From positions 72,462,426-72,526,425 of the forward strand of contig CM049309.1 of the NCBI GenBank assembly GCA_026874595.1: a stretch of 64,000 nucleotides of DNA, in the 5' to 3' direction. Shown here piece after piece: positions 22,485 to 34,599 of the stretch (position 1 is its first letter; each line of letters opens with the position of its first letter). This stretch comes from Sipunculus nudus. Its lineage: Eukaryota > Annelida > Sipuncula > Golfingiida > Sipunculidae. The notes beneath the pieces are model-generated. The model saw only the letters and a list, made by a program, of their open reading frames with translations. It had not been told where the DNA came from and searched no databases. The position numbers and the translations under genes are program-made.

Positions 22485-25400
22485 TCAATTACTGGAGTAG
22501 GTATTGTCTAGAAATGTCTGGTCGGTATCAAATTTATCTTCACTTTTGGTATTAATTGCGTTATAGAGGGGTTTCCATCGCTCATTAAATAAATTTTCAT
22601 CTCCTGTATTGTAAAGAGCTACTTTAATACAGTTTAATTCAGAACGTATTTGACCAAGGAAAATATTGAACGAAATATCTTTTTCAGAACATTTTTGTCT
22701 GTGTATAAACATTTTTGCTTGTTATATAAAAAAAATCAGATTATCTGCATGAATCGATTTCGTTTGATCGTTAGACCCAAACAGAATTGTGTTGAGTGAT
22801 AATGAAAGTTTTATTTTATCATACTTTTCCCATAATTGTTCAAATTTATTCCAAAACGAGTTAAATTTCGGACATGAGAAGAATCTGTGTTCAATGGAGT
22901 CAACATTCGATTTGCAGTAGTCACATATATTATTTTCTACAAGTTTCATGTGATGAAGTCTCTCCTTGTATCGAATTACATTATGCATAAATCCAAAATG
23001 AAAATCTTGTGTTTTTATGGTTCTTCGTATTTTGTTTTTATCAATATATTATAAATATGTTTACATTTATTTGATTTGTTTTTAAATTCTGTGCTGTCTT
23101 GGTCATCTGATGTTTTAGGTCTTAGAATTAATAACTGACTTCTCCAATGTTTTGGTATTGCATAAACTATACCATAATATTTAATAAAATTTATATTTAT
23201 CTTATAGTTCTGTTTCAACTCTTCAGTTGATAAGATGGCTCTTTTCTTGATCAAGTCCTTGACACGCAGAATCCCTGCTTTATACCAATGTTTATAAAAT
23301 ATACCCTTTGAACCGTTATCTGTTGTTATAAATGTATTATACCAGATTATCTCTTTTCCGATATCTTTGCAGCTGGTCCGTGATGAGGAATATTTAATAG
23401 ACAACGACTATGGAGTATATCTTTGAAGGACATAAAAGCCTTCCCTAGGTATACATTTACTAAATTTCCTATAACCGAATTAGGTCTTTCCAAAGTTTTG
23501 CTAATCCAGCTAACCTTTTTTGCTTTGTTCTGTATTTCTATGTCTGGAAGCTTTAAACCTCCTTTGTGAACAGTCCTTATCAACACATTGTTTTATCTTT
23601 GGTGTTCGGTTATTCCATGTAAATGAATTGATACTGCGCTGTGCCTCTTTTATATATAAATCTGGTATATTAAACATGGACATACAATACATTAGCTGTG
23701 ACAGACCGATAGTTTTAGTGATTAAAATCTTGTCTTTAAGTGTTAGTGATCTACGACACCATGAATTCACCAGTACTTTCATTTTCTCTATTCTCTCCTT
23801 TATATTGTATTCCGCAGTTTCACGTTCGCTTCTACAAAATGTTATCCCCAGTGCACGAAATTTACCAACAGTCCATCTGACTGGTAGATCACCGTCCTCT
23901 TTCCCTGCTCTGCAGCCTAACCACAGGGCTTCCGTTTTATCTAGATTTGCCTTTAAGCCCGAATTTTTTTCAAAATGATTAAAAGTTTCGAGAAGCCGTT
24001 TTCCTGACACCAGATCAGCAACAAAACAAGTGGTATCGTCTGCCAACTGTGAAAGTTTAATTTCCAAATTACCGAAAGTAACCCCTCTAATTGACTTGTC
24101 GTTTCGGATATTAATCGACAATAATTCAAGTGCCAAAACAAATAGAATGGGCGATAATGGACACCCTTGTCGAACTCCCCGCTTTATTAGAAATCGATCT
24201 GACATAAAACCATTGTTCATTACACAACTACTTATGTCCGTATAGGGAACCTTAACCCATTCCTGATAGTAACTGGGTATATTATATTCATTTAATGTTT
24301 GCCATAAGAAATCCCATTCTAAGGTGTCAAAAGCCTTTTCTAGGTCGACCAGGATTAGTATATTTGGAATTTTATGTATAGAGGATAAGTTTATAACATC
24401 TTGTATTATTCTAACATTTTCACCAATATATGGCACGAATCCTGTTTGGTTTTGGTGGATAAGGTGAGATAAATATGGTTTCAGCCTGTTTGACAAAGCT
24501 TTAGCTATTATTTTATAATCAATTGGGAGAAGTGAAATTGGCCGCCAGTTTTTTATTAAATTTTTGTTTTTATCTTTTTGGAATTAACGATATTAGGCCC
24601 CTTTTTTGTTCTACTGAAAGCGACTTAACTCTGAATGAATAATTTATACACTGTAAGAATAAATCGGATATACTATCCAAAAAAAAAAAAAAATAAAATT
24701 CAGAAGTGAAACCATCGAGTCCAGGGCTTTTCCCCGGCTCGAATTCTTTTAATGCATGGTGGATTTCTGCAAGTGTAAGCTGTTTTTTTAGCTGTTCTGT
24801 ATCTGGAACGTTCAGTTTTGGAGTATTCGGTTGGTTAAAGAACACACATTTTATTGGTCCATTGGGATTAGTTCTTTTGGATTTATAGAGGTCCCGGTAG
24901 AAATCATGGCATACTTGATAATATTTTTGTCTGGAAACTAATTAGATTTCGTTTTTTTCAAGCGTCGAAATGCTTTTACTATTATAATTTCTTTTTTCTA
25001 AAGAGAAGAAGTAACTCGTATTTTTTTCAACCTTTTCGTACCACCTTTGTTTAGAACGGAGTATAACACCCCTGGTTTTTGCATCTAAAATTTCATCTAA
25101 ACGAGTTTTAACTTCTTTTAATTTGCCAAGGGATATTTCATCTTCTGGATTTTCGTTTGTTATTTCAAATAATTTTTCAAATTCTTTCTTAAGTATTTCT
25201 TCCTCTCTTTTCTTGCGTTTTTTTCTCCGTTTTGAATATTGGATTGTATACCCCCGGATTTCGCACTTAACTGTGTCCCACACTATGTTTATTTTCCACA
25301 TCATTATATTTGGTTTTCAGATTACATAAAAGAGATTTTATTAAATGTACATATTCATCTTCTAATAACAATTCATTATTAAATTTCCAACAGCTTGGAC

Positions 25401-26031
25401 CTCTTTTCTTTTGTAAGTTTGATTGAAATGTCACCGTTATTAAGCAGTGATCTGAGATTGTCGACGCTTTTATTTCGGAAGATTTTAGAGAGGGGAGTAA
25501 TGTTTCTGATATTAACCAATAGTCTAATCTCGAAGCAACCCATGGATTTTGCTGGACTCGTGTATATGAACTTTTTGTAGGCTTCATCGATCTCCAGGCA
25601 TCAACAAGAGAAAAGCTTTTACACATATCCTGTATTTTAATCCCTGAAGGACTTATCTTTTCGCTTCGCCCGCCTTTCTTGTCTAATGCTGGATCAAGTA
25701 TAATATTAAAGTCTCCCCCGAGTATGATTGTAATATCTATGTACGGAGTCATGTATGTTCTTAAGGTATCTATCACAGCAACTTGATCCTTCAGGTGGTC
25801 TTTGGTAGGCATGTAAATATTAACTAGTATGAAATTCTCTTCATCAATGACACAATCGATTAGTAATATCCGACCAGAAGGGTCTTTCTGTGATGTGTTA
25901 ATAGTAAGTTTAAGATCGTTGGTCCACAAAATTGCAACTCCTTTACTTTTATTTGATCCATGCGCAAATTCGATTTTACCACCCCATTCTTGTGACCAAA
26001 TTGATTCATCTTTAGATATACTATCAGTTTC
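22485..26031 (-). pseudogene. LINE ORF2 (endonuclease + reverse transcriptase), frameshifted
   Basis: Pieces in order along the minus strand. Endonuclease: an in-frame TAA at its edge, QETDSISKDE, EWGGKIEFAHGSNKSKGVAI, IILGGDFNII, SRLDYWLIS and SDHCLI (about 26,030-25,330). A charged linker in a new frame (25,304-24,942). RT entry GKSPGLDGFTSEFY (about 24,740), with a poly-T tract at 24,679 in its frame. RT core LVDLEKAFDTLEWDF, GVRQGCPLSPILF and LADDTTCFV (24,496-23,510), with the catalytic ADD intact. Thumb and C-terminal region in two further frames. A Cys/His segment CDYCKSNVDSIEHRFFSC (about 22,920). At least five frame changes. The N-terminal endonuclease segment before QET is not recognisable. 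Confidence 0.8.
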
Positions 26032-26584
26032 CTGTTAAGGGTGGTAATTGTAATTTCAAGTATCAAAGTATTGTGTCTTTCTTTCCTATTAAGACAGTAT
26101 TGCTGAAGTGTATATATATGTAATGTATTTTCAAAGGTAGATGTCAATAATATGAAATATATAGGTAAGTTCAATGATAAAGTCACCGGGTGGTCAGGCG
26201 CCTCAGGTGTTTTATCAGTAAGGGTGTAAATCAGAATTAGGATGTAGACGCAAAATTGTAGAGCCTGGTCTGGCATGCTTAATTTAGATGGGGTAAACAA
26301 TGCAAAAATAATTGATAGAGTATGCCTAAGAAACATATGGTAGATTGATGGATTTTGTCTTCAAGGTCGGCTCCGCTGGATAATTGATATAATCATAAGA
26401 AGAAGATAGAAAGAAAAAAATGCATGCATACATAACACGTACATATATGCATACAAACATATACACGCTTGTATAAACATATACATTTACGTATTCATAC
26501 ATAAACACACAATATTTTCTATGAATCACTTTAATAATAGCGGTGCCGGTGTAGTTCATAGTGAGGAATCGGATACGATATGGT

Positions 26585-27352
26585 TTATTGCATATTTTTC
26601 GGGATGGATGTCTGGAACGAATCTTGTGGAACCTCTGAGTATTGTTTGGGTGGGCATCTTCTCAAATCGTCTGACCAGGTGCTAAACTTTCTGGAGCTGG
26701 TAAATGTACGGACCTTTGAGTGAAAGTCTCTGATTTTGGTTTTGCCATTTGACGTCCAGCAATCTTTAATCAAGCATTCACGTTTAAGTTGTCTTGCTAG
26801 TTTAAACATATCCTGTCTTGTTTTCGTTAAGTCCTCGTTAATAAATACATGCCTGGCTTCATTTCCTGCGAACCTGAGTCTACTGCGAGCGCTGTATAGT
26901 AATGATTTAGTCTTATATGACACAAATTTTACAAGTATGGGTCTCTGCTTTCCGTCCCCATTCGGCGGACCAACCCGATGAGACCTATCTTTATCTCCCT
27001 CGGCAATATCGATGTCAAGCATATCTTTAGCCATATCTACAACTTTTGTTTCTGGCCAGTCATTCATAATTCTAACACAAGTGTGCCTGGAGTATTGCTG
27101 CTGATGATCGAGTTGATCAAACAGATTCTCCACAGTTGAGGTCAAGGACTGTACCTGACCTTCAAGTACGCAGACGCGCTCCTCCAGCTACTTGGTTCTA
27201 GTGTTAACTGCAGTGTCTGTTATATTTCTCAATGCATTTTGCACCGAGTCTGTAGAGAGAGCATTCATTAAGAATCGGGTAAATTTATCCGTTTCAATTG
27301 ACTCAAGTGGGTTCATTTCTTTCTCACTGTCTTTCTGGATTTCCTGGCGCAT
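26585..27352 (-). pseudogene. LINE ORF1 (L1-type RNA-binding protein), one stop
   Basis: From an ATG at 27,352 (begins MRQEIQKDSEKEMNP) the frame runs through a coiled-coil-like N-terminus, meets one TAG at 27,188-27,190 and continues open to 26,585. After the coiled coil (LEERVCVLEGQVQSL) come RPILVKFVSYKTKSLL and INEDLTKTRQDMFKLAR, which match the RRM and C-terminal domains of L1 ORF1p. ORF1p coats element RNA and aids target-primed reverse transcription. The single stop marks this copy as inactive. Confidence 0.75.
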
Positions 27353-29556
27353 TTGGGAGATTTACAGGGAGATTTGTTATCACTGATATCGGCGTTTTGT
27401 CGTTAGCATTTTTCAGTCCGAGCCGAAGCGCTAAGCACAAGTATCTTGCATAGATTTATCATTAGCTGCATCACAGGAAGCTGAAATAGCTTTTCACCAA
27501 AGTTGCCCACAGCTGTCATGACATTTGCAGTGTAAAGATATATATTTTATTTTGAAGTCACCATATAAGTGTTCATACTTCATCACGGGATCGATACTAT
27601 TTTTGTAATATTATGGCATATATATCTATTCAAATGGCTATAAGTCTACCACAACACAGCTGTATCAAAATAAAGTGTGACCCATACCATTTACAGTTAA
27701 TAATCATATGTAGCCTATAATCCAAGTCAAGCGGCTGTATAAGCCTGGTAACTGAAATGTACTGTCAGATTTATTTAACATTTTAGCAACTCTTTGTTGC
27801 TATCGACAGGGAGGGAAATTAAGACCTTTACTCTTCGTGTATTCGTGAAATTCAAAATTACGTCCTTGATACAGATGGTCCAGGGATATTCTCAGCCATT
27901 TATACCGAATATTTAAACCGAATATGAAGATGAATGGAGGTGATTAAAGGTAGTAATGGTGGATGTGACTGAATGTGGATATGCTGGTACCATCACGTGA
28001 CATGGCAATTAAGTAATGATAGGCAGCAAGTGCCCAGACAAACACTACATTATTGTCATTGGCACAGTAAATCGGAAGAAATGGGACCGGGGGGGGGGGG
28101 GGCGTGTAGCACCAGGGTATATTTCTTTTGCACTACCATGCCCTTCCCCTTTTTTTGGGCATTTATAATTTATTCCGTTTTTTTTATATTTTTTTATGAC
28201 TCTGAAGGAATTTTTGTTATGTGTACACCAATATACAGGTTCCTTTTTCCGAACTATATACTCATTACTTTCATAAAAATAAGGCATTAAATGTATATTT
28301 AATGCTTGATGAAATATGCAAATTTTAATATGCTTATTTAAACTTTTGACGGGGAGACAACTCTTAGTCAAAGAAACACAGCCTCTCTAGAATAATTATC
28401 TTTCCATTTGATAAATATTAATCATGTCTTAAAACTATTTTTTTACCTGCTTTTGAAAGAAAGGGAGCCATCGAGTAGGCCAAGTACTTCCATTTGTCTG
28501 TTCTCCTGTCTGTCTGTATCCGTCTGTTTGTTTCCGGACGAAAATATTATTCAAATTTTTTCAAATTTCATTAAAATTTGGTACAATGGCATACATTGAA
28601 AAGAATTGACTTGGTTGCTCTATAGCGATATATCTGCGTTGGAGTACTTTCTTTGATTGCTTTTTTGAAGTGCGGATATACGTTCTTCCAGACGATACGA
28701 TTTTTTTTCTTCCTTTTTTCCCAACAAGTCTTTATTTTCGTATAAATAATTGCACGGATGTAACAGTAAACTTAAGACCCTTGAGCTATTTTGTATTAAA
28801 CTCCTACAGTAATTTCATGTTGGATAGACCCTAGATATTAGATGCAACTTACTAACAGCCAGGGTTTTGCAGCTTCGCTACCATATACTTTGTTTCATCG
28901 AGCAGCTCTGGATTCTATTCCATGCATGGATTATGAACAAGCCTGTACACGTTTGCGTTAAAGCAGCAAATCACCACTGCAAATCAAATCCAACGAATCG
29001 GTTATAAACAAAATACTGTTCAATGGACGTTTTGCAACAGTACTCATCCAATAGAAACGGGATGGTCTTACAAGGCTTAATTCGGTTGGTTAGATTCTCG
29101 ATGCCCTTCTGGAAATATTAAATGTTTGATATAAAAGTAGCAACATATCTGTTTCGGGGGCCGCGTAAAGTAAGTGTACGCGTATCGTCTGATTTGTTTA
29201 ATTGCAATTTTCATTATTCATGAAAATGACGTCAGAGCGGCTCGATGAAACAAGGCATTTGGTAACATAGATCCTTTCTGGTAGGATGATAATAAGACAT
29301 AAATATTTTGTTGTTTCGTAGAAATATTTACAGCGACAATACAAATAAATCTACCAAATATAATGATCGAGTTTTATATGCATTAATAAAATATTTGTAG
29401 CATTTCGGCAGTATAGTTTCAAAATCCGCGTGAGTATGATCTGAAACGTATCTGCAAATCGAATAATTGACCGAAGTATGAATGGGCCATTAGGTGTACA
29501 TGAAGAAATTCCCAAAGTTTATCCTACATGCAGTTATTCATAAAATTCTGTCAGCG

Positions 29557-29606
<50 letters not shown>
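29557..29606. repeat. (AT)n microsatellite
   Basis: Uninterrupted (AT)n. Confidence 0.95.
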
Positions 29607-29609
<3 letters not shown>

Positions 29610-30174
29610 CGGCCCTTTTAAACCTATGTGCATGAGAGGTTGCCGGGGGGGGGGTGTCTCCTGCCTCTCCTCCTTTCAGGACTGCTGCGTATATTCACAT
29701 GTAAACACACGCAGTATTCACCACATACAACAATACAGATTTTATCACACATCAAAATGCATATAGAGTCAATCTGGTTTATTCCCACACGAACACATAG
29801 TGACCTTAAACAGACTGTATTTTGTATGAAACAATAAATGTACTTTATCTTGATTTGGATTCACTAAACTGATATTGTATTTTGTGTCAATGATCACAAT
29901 AGTGATAGCCTGACAGTCAATATTTTCAGACTTGCATTATTCCAAATGATGCGGCATGATGTATGTAGAATCCACCGTTTATTTGTGGTCACATGCGGCT
30001 TCAGAGTCCCGCCGACCATAAACAAACTTTTGAAGCAGTAAACTGACAGACAACAAGGTAAACACAAACCTGACCCGAATTCACTGTTTCTTTAAGACTA
30101 TATGTAATGTGTGGTTGTGGTCACTTTTCTCTCATATTAACGTGACACGTCATGGTCCATATAACCGTCGAATT

Positions 30175-30355
30175 GGGGATTTTGAAAGGAGGGGGGAGCG
30201 GGGGCAACATAGGAAGACTTAATGAGGAAATCTTAGAAAAGCGGAGGGGGGGGGCTTCTTGACCTCAAAGATTGGTCTGAAACTCTTAAAACAGGGTCGG
30301 GCGGCAGAAAAGGGGATTGTGCAGACATCCGGGACCTCCCCTGTGGATCAGCTAC
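30175..30355. mobile_element. diverged poly-G MITE-like element
   Basis: G-rich runs followed by GACTTAATGAGGAAATCTTAG and ending CCTCCCCTGTGGATCAG parallel the element at 6,171-6,383 (GACTAATGAAAACCCTAA and the TTGATCCGC end). Confidence 0.4.
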
Positions 30356-31353
30356 TTACTCAGGAGCAGCAACACCGGGCAAGGGTTAACCCACAACATC
30401 CAACTTCTTAGCAAGTGGGAGATGGATGCATTTATGTATATGCAGGAAACAATATAATGTACATATTATAGTAAAATATTTAAAAAAATGGATATAGAAT
30501 TATAGGGCTGGGTTTCCTTTATGTCAATTACTATATCATAAATTACATTTCGCTTTTATTCACTTTGACAACCTTAACCAAAACCGGTTTTATTAAGATA
30601 TGGAGGTTTTATCACTCATCTTAGTTAGGTAAGCTGCTTAGCTAACAAGCTGGCTTGATTCATCTCTTTAAGTGTGATATTTGAAAAGTTAACTTGAGAA
30701 ATTCCTGGCATTATGTTACAGGTGGACTATCGGGAAATTTTTAACCTTTTATAATAATTGGTACTAGTTTGTTACTTAATCCAAAATAAAAAATCAAAGC
30801 GAATGTTTGATACTTAAGCTTCGAACGGAATTGGACAACACAATTGTAATAAAATTGTTTACATGACTTCGTAACGTTCTAGAGAACTAAAGGAGAGTTT
30901 AAGCATGGAAATGGTAATTCTTAAGCAGAGCAGGTTAGTTTTGTAAATATTTGTTCATAAATTCTGTATTTTGTCATTAAAATAACTGTTACAATCCTCC
31001 ATGGGGAAAAATAAATTAAAAACCAACCAATTTCGACAGACGTCGGTATTTATGTATAGGTGTAGCTAAATATATCACACCGCGGCGTATAAGGACTGAA
31101 TAGGGAAAACTCCTTCCTCCGCTTTATGCAGGTTAAAACAATGTATGCAGGTTACCTAAGGTTCGTTCATATGTGATTAAAGCGAAGGGTCAAAATAAAC
31201 ATCAAAGTAAGCCCTGAGAGCCTGTACACGTCAGGTATACACAAACCCTTGTGACTGTGAACTCCAACTCATATATTGAAATTTTTGGTGATCCCCACGA
31301 TCTAATGCTAACATTATCGAAGTGTATATATAACGTTTGTCACATGATATCCC

Positions 31354-31369
31354 TCTGTTATACTTACAG
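31354..31369 (+). promoter_or_regulatory. splice acceptor just before DSE copy B start
   Basis: CCTCTGTTATACTTACAG ends at 31,369, then AGA, then the ATG at 31,373. This polypyrimidine plus CAG signal argues that an upstream in-frame ATG (31,337) lies inside the intron and is not the start. Confidence 0.6.
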
Positions 31370-31372
31370 AGA

Positions 31373-33835
31373 ATGGTCAAGGCTCATACCCATGGCAACC
31401 AAATGGAGCGACCTTATAGATCCATGCACGTGCAGCTTCTGGGAGTGATATTCCTGATGGCCATGACAACAGTTGATACTGATGGGAGTAGGAACGTGTC
31501 ACCAGTGATTAAAACATCTTCTCCAAAAGACAAGAAACAGGGGATACAATACCCCATGCTCTACTTCAGTGCAGACCGTATAGATGAGCTGCGAAATTCA
31601 GCAAGGACAACCCACCGACACATCACAGAAGCGCTAAAACGAAGCAGAGATCGTGTGATGAATGTGTCCCATTCACTCATGGTTCCTGCTAAGTTTGAGG
31701 AGTTTGCAAAACACTGGAATGAAATTTACGGCAATAACCTGCCTCTGCTGGCCCTGTACTATTTGTTACACCCTACAGATAAAGACCTGCATGACTTCAT
31801 TTTGACGTATATGGATCGCATGGTGTCCTTTCCTGCGTGGATCACGGCGTCAGCTCCCAGAGATGAAGTTCCTACGGGACACTCCCTTGCTGGGTTCGCG
31901 ACAGCGTATGATTTCATGTGGCCATTCTTAGACATAAAACGTCGACAACTATATGTGCAAAAGATCGTCAACGTCACAAAAAGTATGTTTGAGTTATCGG
32001 CCAAGCGATGGTGGGGAAAATCATACCTACAGAACCATGTTGCTACCAACGTGGTCTCCACTTTCATGGGTGCCCTGGTCGCAGAGCAGTATTTTTCCGC
32101 AGCCGCAGCTTGGAAAAGGCATTCTTTAGTGCTCTATGAAAGAACGATTAAACTGCTAGAGTATATCAAGGATGGATCTCTGAATGAAGGAGTGGGCTAC
32201 GGAGGTTACACGTTTCGTTCAATGTCTCAGTACATGTTTTTGGTAAAACGACACCTCGACGTTGATCATTATGGACTCCCTTGGCTGAGGGAACATTTCG
32301 ATTTTTATTATTATACTGTACTTCCAGGAATGAAGTTTACCGTGGGCATCGCAGACTCCTCTTTAGACTGGTTCTATGGGCCGGAAAGCCAACTTGTATT
32401 CTTAGATACTTTTGTGCTAAGAAATGGATCCGGAAATTGGTTGGCACAGGAGATCCGGAAGCACAAAAATGTCAGTCATAATGGCCACCTTGATAGTACA
32501 CTGCATACAGAATTCATCTGGTTCGATCCGACCCTTGTGCCCATACCCCCTTTGAAGCATGGTAATGCTGAATCTAAACTCTTCGATGACTGGGGCGTTT
32601 TTATTTATCAATCACCTACATTGGTGGATGCTGATACAAGGAGTTTTCTTTCATTCAAATCTTCTTATATTCACGGTAAGGCCGTTTATCACATGGCAAA
32701 CAAACTAAACGGTTCAGAAGTACCATCTTTTGTCAACGGATGGCGTTCTTTTAACCCAGGGCACGAGCACCCGGACCAGAATTCGTTCACATACGCACCA
32801 AGAGGGAATATGTTTATCACCGAGGGATACTACTCTATAAAGTATTCACATCTCAACAATATCTTGACCTTTAGTCCATCGAATGTTAGTGGGTGCACGG
32901 CACCTGTTGCTGGGCAACTAGGCGACTGCAGCAAGTGGTTTGGCTGGAAGACAAGTGAGGAGTCGTTGTCTCATGGGAATATCAAAGGACATGGCACAGC
33001 GAATAATATTGTGTTCGTGACAGGGGAAGCCGTCGGAGCCTATCACAGTACTCTCCGTCTGCAGAGTGTGGAAAGGACATTATTATTATTAGATGATGAT
33101 ATTTTAGTCGTTACGGATTACATTCTTACTAAGCGTAACAGCAAACTTCGCTTTACAAATGCATATTTCAATAATGTATTCCACAACTTTACATTTACTA
33201 AATTCAGTTCCGGTCTAAACGGAGCACAAATAAACCCTCGGACTGGATCAGTCATGAACATATTTTGGACCACTATGAGGGGTGAATCGCCAAAACCCCA
33301 AGTGTCCTACATAGATTATAAGAGTGGCAGAACTCCGAACAAAATTTCGAATCTCAATATCACATTTGAAATGGCCAAACCCGGTGAATATACAAAACTG
33401 GTATTTGTTTTGGTAGGACCTGATACTTTCATGACCTCTTTCAAGGTAAAAGAACACGAAGCTGACGTTGATGCTATTACGCTAGCTACCACAGACCAGC
33501 GAGAGTACAGTATTGTTATATCGAGATCTGCAAACGAAACGGGTCCACAAATCCTCATTCATGAAAGAGATACTGATCTCATTACATGGTTTCCTGTCAC
33601 ATCTAAAAGAGATCGTATTGACCAAGCCGAAAAGGAGTTATATGATATGTTTAATATAAAACCGAACGCCTCCTGCTTTTCCAAAGCAACCGTTGCTCTG
33701 TTTTGTTTTTTTCAACTGATCTGCGTGACTATTGTGTATAATACCAGGAGGAAAAGCAAGAAGTTGTTTTCTGGGATAATAGCAATTTCAATTATTACTG
33801 TCTTAATTTATTCAACTAGACCAGACTGTTCATAA
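31373..33835 (+). CDS. DSE: dermatan-sulfate epimerase-like protein, copy B
   Basis: Single-exon CDS of 820 aa, the best candidate for an active enzyme here. It would epimerise glucuronate to iduronate in chondroitin/dermatan sulfate in the secretory pathway. Start chosen at 31,373 (AGAATGG: purine at -3, G at +4, just after a splice acceptor). An alternative ATG at 31,424 would place the hydrophobic segment LLGVIFLMAM at the very N-terminus. Motifs: YPMLYFSADRIDELR, YLQNHVATN (His222, human His205 position), DGSLNEGVGY (Tyr276, Tyr261 position), WFYGPESQLVFLD, NGSGNWLAQE, NPGHEHPDQNSFTYAP (His464 and His466, His450 region), then two C-terminal hydrophobic segments (about 772-790 and 798-814). 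All three catalytic positions are kept. PolyA signal AATAAA at 34,074. Nearest relative in the window is copy C. Confidence 0.92.
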   Translation: MVKAHTHGNQMERPYRSMHVQLLGVIFLMAMTTVDTDGSRNVSPVIKTSSPKDKKQGIQYPMLYFSADRIDELRNSARTTHRHITEALKRSRDRVMNVSHSLMVPAKFEEFAKHWNEIYGNNLPLLALYYLLHPTDKDLHDFILTYMDRMVSFPAWITASAPRDEVPTGHSLAGFATAYDFMWPFLDIKRRQLYVQKIVNVTKSMFELSAKRWWGKSYLQNHVATNVVSTFMGALVAEQYFSAAAAWKRHSLVLYERTIKLLEYIKDGSLNEGVGYGGYTFRSMSQYMFLVKRHLDVDHYGLPWLREHFDFYYYTVLPGMKFTVGIADSSLDWFYGPESQLVFLDTFVLRNGSGNWLAQEIRKHKNVSHNGHLDSTLHTEFIWFDPTLVPIPPLKHGNAESKLFDDWGVFIYQSPTLVDADTRSFLSFKSSYIHGKAVYHMANKLNGSEVPSFVNGWRSFNPGHEHPDQNSFTYAPRGNMFITEGYYSIKYSHLNNILTFSPSNVSGCTAPVAGQLGDCSKWFGWKTSEESLSHGNIKGHGTANNIVFVTGEAVGAYHSTLRLQSVERTLLLLDDDILVVTDYILTKRNSKLRFTNAYFNNVFHNFTFTKFSSGLNGAQINPRTGSVMNIFWTTMRGESPKPQVSYIDYKSGRTPNKISNLNITFEMAKPGEYTKLVFVLVGPDTFMTSFKVKEHEADVDAITLATTDQREYSIVISRSANETGPQILIHERDTDLITWFPVTSKRDRIDQAEKELYDMFNIKPNASCFSKATVALFCFFQLICVTIVYNTRRKSKKLFSGIIAISIITVLIYSTRPDCS

Positions 33836-34073
33836 TATGTACTATCTTTGCACATTGTCAAGACCATATTGAAACCTCTTTCGTTTATGTAATTAATTAA
33901 CCATTGACCTTATCCGGCAGACAAACAGTTTTCAATTATCTTTATAAATATTAATTTACTAATATCGTTGTTTCGTTTGTTGCATTTCGTTGGTTAAGTT
34001 TCGTTCATTTTTCTGGTTGATTTTTGCCCAAATATGAAAAAATTAACCATACTGTGTACTTCATATTATCAAA

Positions 34074-34079
34074 AATAAA
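34074..34079 (+). terminator. polyA signal of DSE copy B
   Basis: AATAAA about 240 nt after the stop codon, the first such hexamer downstream. Confidence 0.5.
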
Positions 34080-34317
34080 ATATCTTTAAAGGATGTATTA
34101 GTATAATTCTAATCCTGCATTAAAATCCATACAGTGATCTGTAAAGAATGACAAAAGAATGGGAGATGCCTTATATATACCATACGAAATACAGTTTCTG
34201 CTAAAAGATTTCAGTGTCTTTCATCGGCCAGCAGCTCATAACAGGAATAGATTAATAATACAGTTATTGACATGTACACATTTGATCTGTAACGATAATT
34301 ATTTATTTCATGAGTAG

Positions 34318-34572
34318 ATATTTATCGATCCCATTAGTCAAAAACAACCAAGCGCCAGTCAAGCTGGACAGAGACCGCATAGCTCGGGGCCAGAAGAGAA
34401 GTCGGAGGTGCCAGGAGAGCAACAACAACTATGTTCACCTGAAGCCGAGAGCCTGAGAATCCCTTCCACCAGTATGCAGACAGACTATCACTGTCTAGAA
34501 CTCTTAGAACGATCTGAGGGCGAATCTTTGTTCACATCATCAACGGTTCATTCTATCAAAATGACATACTGA
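34318..34572 (+). CDS. candidate terminal exon of an unknown gene
   Basis: An 84-codon frame without an ATG at its head runs from an acceptor-like TTATTTCATGAGTAG (AG at 34,316-34,317) to a TGA at 34,570-34,572, and AATAAA follows at 34,585. The local composition is markedly less AT-rich than the flanks. The peptide is polar and acidic (PHSSGPEEKSEVPGEQQQ, then TDYHCLELLERSEGESLF), with tyrosines that would suit the cytoplasmic tail of a receptor; that is a guess. No domain is recognised. It cannot belong to DSE copy B, which stops 480 nt upstream. Upstream exons would have to lie beyond copy B, or this is a stray exon from an older duplication. Confidence 0.45.
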   Translation: MFIDPISQKQPSASQAGQRPHSSGPEEKSEVPGEQQQLCSPEAESLRIPSTSMQTDYHCLELLERSEGESLFTSSTVHSIKMTY

Positions 34573-34599
34573 ATACTGAGGAAAAATAAAAAGACAGTC

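Larger units (their letters stand above)
22470..27400 (-). mobile_element. near full-length L1/Tx1-type LINE, inactivated
   Basis: Minus-strand non-LTR retrotransposon of about 4.9 kb with two ORFs in the order expected of the L1 lineage: an ORF1 nucleic-acid-binding protein, then ORF2 with AP-type endonuclease, reverse transcriptase and a C-terminal Cys/His segment. The 3' end lies near 22.4-22.5 kb and the 5' end near 27.4 kb; exact termini and target-site duplications could not be fixed by eye. Several frameshifts and at least one stop show that it cannot move by itself. The clade call rests on ORF1 type and domain order; Tx1 against L1 is not resolved. Confidence 0.8.
27401..31330. other. 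intergenic, upstream of DSE copy B
   Basis: AT-rich with poly-G runs (28,090; 29,645), an (AT)n tract and a diverged poly-G MITE relative. A CTGTCTGTCTG-containing repeat fragment lies at 28,460-28,680. The non-coding first exon of copy B probably lies here but was not located. Confidence 0.4.

Noticed and set aside
23520-23978. 152-codon plus-strand frame
   Set aside because: Antisense shadow of the LINE reverse transcriptase.
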